14,575 nucleotides of DNA from Chrysochromulina tobinii. Its lineage: Eukaryota; Haptophyta; Prymnesiales; Chrysochromulinaceae. Location: the NCBI GenBank assembly GCA_001275005.1, contig JWZX01002348.1, positions 1-14,575 on the forward strand, in the 5' to 3' direction. Shown here in pieces: positions 12,075 to 14,575 of the stretch (the first letter of the stretch is position 1; the number at the start of each line of letters is the position of its first letter). The position numbers were made by a program, and so were the translations under genes. The notes beneath the pieces are model-generated. The model was given only the letters and a program-made list of their open reading frames with translations. It had not been told where the DNA came from and ran no database searches.

Positions 12075-14180
12075 ATGGAGTTTGCACAGATCGGCGCGGC
12101 ACGCCGTTTTGCCTTCAAGGAGCGTGCACAGCTCGGCGCGGCGCGGCGATATGCCTTCATCGTAGCCGCGCATGTGTCCATACGTCACCACGGGCATACG
12201 TTGTTCCTTGTCGTATCGGGAATTCGTCAGCAGCACGGTTTCTTCGCTCACGTGGTCGTTGTGGACAACGACTCAAAGGTGAGGCTCAGCGCAACGAACT
12301 TCCCGAGCACATCAGATGGGTGGTTCTCAATGCGGCTGCGAGTGATCGCCAACCGCCCAAGCACACTGCGCGAGTGGGGGGCGTACCACGCTGGCCTGCT
12401 CCATCTGGTCGGCTGGGCTGGCGAGTGGAACTGGAACCACTTCGATCAGTTCGTATTCCTTCAAGGTGGCGTGGTGCTCACCGAGCCCGTGCCATCTCTG
12501 CAGCAGGACACGTGCTCCATTCGGCCGTTGGGCAACCTGAACGCTGGAGCATTACGCGGATCGGACGTAAAGTGGCTCATTCACAAAATGCGCGACGTCG
12601 GCGACGCGAACGCTACGTTCAACCAGCGAAGAAAGGTGTTAGGCTGCGCACACTCGTCCTTCACAGCATTGCCTCGGGTGGTGCGTATGCTGCACAATCA
12701 CTCGCTCCTCAGAGTCGACACTAGTATTGCATCCTTGGCACGCAGCGAACATTTCGCCGGCCATCTGGCCCAAGCCGTAGGCATGCTGGTGGGACGCGAG
12801 GCGTCGAGCGACCTGCACTGCGATCTATCCATCCGCTGGGCGCATGGCGCACACTGCGATCAGTTGCATGCGGGCATGATCAGCGCGGCTGGGCATGAGA
12901 TGCTGGCGAAGCAAAGGAATCGATGGGCAAGGAAATTGCAGCCTGCCTGTCCGTCCGGGCATCCAGTCGGCTACGTCAAGCTGCATGGCTCCAGAGGCGG
13001 CATGCTCGTTGATATGAGCGTGGCCGGCCTGATGCGCTTGGCGGACACGGCGCCCCCCGATGCCCTGCTTTCGCATGCAGAGGTGGCGCATGCGGTGCGC
13101 CTCGCACGCACCGCCAAGCCGCTCGCCACCGCCGCGGCGGCCGCACGCTTGTGGCGCACCGCGTGTACTGCGGCCGCGGCCGTCGTGGCCACGAACCAGA
13201 CGGTGCGCGCCTTTGTGCGCGACGGGCCGGCCAACACAACCACTGTGAATATGACGGGATCAACTTTGGCAGCGTTGTTGCTGCGCGAGAGGGCGGCCGA
13301 GCGGACGCGGCGAGGATGCGGTGCGCTCCAGAGCATCTCTGCGACAAGCATCCCTGAGCACGAGCTCGAGCGTCCACAGCGCCGGCGCGAGCGTCAGCGC
13401 AGGCGTGAGGGGCGCGGCGCTCTGCACTGGGCAGAGGAAGCATATGCGATGCTCGTCTCCATGCCTCTGCAGCTCAGGCAGGAACAGGTAGGGCCAATGG
13501 AGCTTACGCTCCCTTCCGCCACTCTGCTAGGCCCGATGCTCAGTATGATTCGCGACCACGAGTCACTGTGGGGGGGTCTGCCGACCTCATGGGCCTTCGA
13601 GTGGGGCGCGGTAGGCGCGGAGGATGACGCCCAGGATGACGCTGCAGTCGTCCCCACCGCCGAGTGCGAAGACGACCTGGACGGTGATGACGCGTGGTGG
13701 CAGCAGGCGGCGGTTGAAGACGCGACGGAGCTCATTCATGCATGGGACGACGATGGCGACGGGTTAGCGTCCTTTGACGAGATCAGGCGCTCACTGGGCC
13801 GCACCGACGCCACGCTGGGCGCCCTTCTGCCCATATGCATGCGCGCTGACGTGCTTGGTTCGGCCGCCACGCGCTCGGCAATGGGTCTCCTCGTGGGCAC
13901 TCCGAAGTGCAACGCGACGCTCGTGCGCTCTGCTGACTTCAGGGGCCGCGTGCGGCTCCTCGATGCGGTTGGCCTCTCACGAATTCAGGAATGGCGCTGG
14001 TACAGGGACTGGAACATCATCCCGGAGCCCTTTGTGACGAGCGCCGACTTTCTCGTGCCCCACATAGCGGCGCTGCTCTTTGCGCGGCTGTCCACAGTTG
14101 TGCTGGAGCGGGACGGCGGTGCAGTTGACTTGAGGAGGTGCATCGAATCTCGGGAGTGCGAGGCAGCCGTTGCTGGTTAA
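12075..14180 (+). CDS. Probable secretory-pathway, glycosyltransferase-like protein with one EF-hand
   Basis: The 701-residue frame starts at ATG 12075; the true start is probably further left through the intron. Residues 58-140 (AHVVVVDNDS, then RPSTLREWGAYHAGLLHLVG and HFDQFVFLQGGVVLTEPVP) resemble DUF3431-type or other glycosyltransferase-like folds, in which an [RK]E-x-x-x-Y helix precedes a VFLQG strand. No DxD motif is clear, so donor and acceptor are unknown. Six N-glycosylation sequons (near residues 179, 208, 374, 387, 392, 613) and many Cys fit lumenal exposure. A canonical EF-hand loop DDDGDGLASFDE spans residues 558-569 (13746-13781), with D1, D3, D5, G6 and E12 present; no partner EF-hand is visible. 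The first 28 residues contain a duplicated 14-residue unit and may not be ancestral. The frame being coding is likely; the enzyme call is tentative. Confidence 0.7.
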   Translation: MEFAQIGAARRFAFKERAQLGAARRYAFIVAAHVSIRHHGHTLFLVVSGIRQQHGFFAHVVVVDNDSKVRLSATNFPSTSDGWFSMRLRVIANRPSTLREWGAYHAGLLHLVGWAGEWNWNHFDQFVFLQGGVVLTEPVPSLQQDTCSIRPLGNLNAGALRGSDVKWLIHKMRDVGDANATFNQRRKVLGCAHSSFTALPRVVRMLHNHSLLRVDTSIASLARSEHFAGHLAQAVGMLVGREASSDLHCDLSIRWAHGAHCDQLHAGMISAAGHEMLAKQRNRWARKLQPACPSGHPVGYVKLHGSRGGMLVDMSVAGLMRLADTAPPDALLSHAEVAHAVRLARTAKPLATAAAAARLWRTACTAAAAVVATNQTVRAFVRDGPANTTTVNMTGSTLAALLLRERAAERTRRGCGALQSISATSIPEHELERPQRRRERQRRREGRGALHWAEEAYAMLVSMPLQLRQEQVGPMELTLPSATLLGPMLSMIRDHESLWGGLPTSWAFEWGAVGAEDDAQDDAAVVPTAECEDDLDGDDAWWQQAAVEDATELIHAWDDDGDGLASFDEIRRSLGRTDATLGALLPICMRADVLGSAATRSAMGLLVGTPKCNATLVRSADFRGRVRLLDAVGLSRIQEWRWYRDWNIIPEPFVTSADFLVPHIAALLFARLSTVVLERDGGAVDLRRCIESRECEAAVAG
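12084..12167 (+). repeat. 42-nt tandem duplication at the start of the large frame
   Basis: GCACAGATCGGCGCGGCACG at 12084 recurs as GCACAGCTCGGCGCGGCGCG at 12126, period 42 bases (14 codons). It encodes AQIGAARRFAFKER followed by AQLGAARRYAFIVA. The duplication keeps frame, and the second copy runs into the domain proper. Confidence 0.85.
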
Positions 14181-14232
14181 AGCTAGGTTAAAGCCGATGT
14201 GGGCAGCTTGGTCACGGCACTGTCACGGCACG
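14175..14232 (+). repeat. Two 11-nt tandem duplications at and after the stop codon
   Basis: GGTTAAAGC occurs at 14175 and 14186, and GTCACGGCAC at 14211 and 14222; both pairs have period 11. The first pair spans the TAA stop (14178-14180). Confidence 0.8.
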
Positions 14233-14575
14233 ACGGATCGACGCCGCAGCCGCCCCCTCGAGCCTCGCGTCTGTTCAACGTGCTAGACCGGTACAGAAGC
14301 GTTTGCATGCTTCAGACATGCAAGATGCCACAAATGAAAAGTACATTCGCGAAGAAACGCTCACAGTAGCGTCGGGGGCGCGTCCACCGTCGCTCGGCGG
14401 AGGTCGCGCTCGTCTCAGCGCGGATGCGGGGGCCCTGGTAAGGGGGGCGTGAGTCTCCCCCCCCGGGGGTGGCGGGCGCGAGATGGATCTCGCGCATGCA
14501 TGCATAGTTCGGTGTGGAATCGCCGCGGCGGCGCTAGCTCCAGCGATCGATTCGGGTCGGACCGCCGCGAGTGCC
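14181..14575. other. 3' flank and window end, no supported gene
   Basis: This stretch should contain the 3' end of the large frame. It is GC-rich with homopolymer runs (GGGGGG near 14441, CCCCCCCC near 14457). A 76-codon minus-strand frame at 14275-14505 is Arg/Pro/Ser-rich without domain features. The final bases may belong to a neighbouring gene, but nothing identifies one. Confidence 0.5.
14476..14495. repeat. Perfect 9-bp hairpin
   Basis: GCGCGAGAT and ATCTCGCGC are separated by GG only, giving a near-complete palindrome, followed by the alternating GCATGCATGCAT. It could be a regulatory palindrome or a transcript hairpin. A two-base loop is too tight for an ideal RNA stem, so a DNA-level palindrome is as likely. 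Confidence 0.7.

Noticed and set aside
14275-14505. Minus-strand 76-codon frame
   Set aside because: Arg/Pro/Ser-rich low-complexity translation of GC-rich flank; no domain, no start context, no partner exon visible.
7345-14575. tRNA or rRNA genes
   Set aside because: I scanned for T-loop GTTCRANNC-type boxes with matching acceptor stems and long conserved rRNA blocks and found none convincing.

Overview
The window looks like nuclear DNA of a single-celled, flagellated eukaryotic alga or protist. It is GC-rich and has few introns, with GT-AG introns of roughly 50 to 200 nt, and it encodes an axonemal dynein heavy chain, a mitochondrial carrier and a eukaryotic-type tRNA pseudouridine synthase. 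The mix of outer-arm alpha-type dynein, a doublecortin-like plus HExxH protein and period-10 and period-41 minisatellites makes a haptophyte-like alga my best guess. No marker gene here proves that.

Left part (1-5328, minus strand): the 5' half of an outer-arm dynein alpha heavy chain gene. It encodes an N-terminal Kelch propeller, an IPT/TIG domain, a filamin-type Ig repeat, a Pro/Glu-rich linker, further Kelch sequence, and then the dynein linker, ending just after the AAA1 P-loop where the window cuts it off. One intron (4653-4851) is clear. The reading frame slips by one base near 2577-2584, between the Kelch part and the motor part. A short intergenic stretch (about 5329-5549) separates it from a divergent mitochondrial carrier gene (5550-6576, plus) that carries a 52-nt intron near its start. 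A small coiled-coil protein follows (6793-7344, plus), convergent with a PUS1-type pseudouridine synthase (7730-9394, minus).

Middle part (9395-10696): no convincing gene. It holds an organised repeat landscape: a 41-nt minisatellite of A/C-rich units with variable GC-rich spacers in two clusters (9811-9920 and 10421-10504), a 10-nt minisatellite (9931-10020, plus a short second patch), a 15-nt repeat, and duplicated flanking blocks. Between the clusters lies a strange acidic/Ser-rich, Leu-rich island.

Right part (10697-14180, plus): a beta-grasp (doublecortin/ubiquitin-like) open frame is followed, in another frame, by a domain with an HELCH zinc-peptidase-like motif. Next comes a large open frame with glycosyltransferase-like features, N-glycosylation sequons and one EF-hand. 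A short AT-rich intron joins the last two frames. It has two possible donors. One keeps the HExxH frame open straight into the last frame. The other attaches a Met-Ser-Val-Leu10 signal anchor to it. A (CTG/GCT)10 repeat is thus read as Ala10 or Leu10 depending on the frame. The last 395 bases have small tandem duplications and a perfect hairpin but no supported gene.

The genes show no operon-like functional link. The pairs dynein/carrier (divergent) and coiled-coil/PUS1 (convergent) reflect compact packing.
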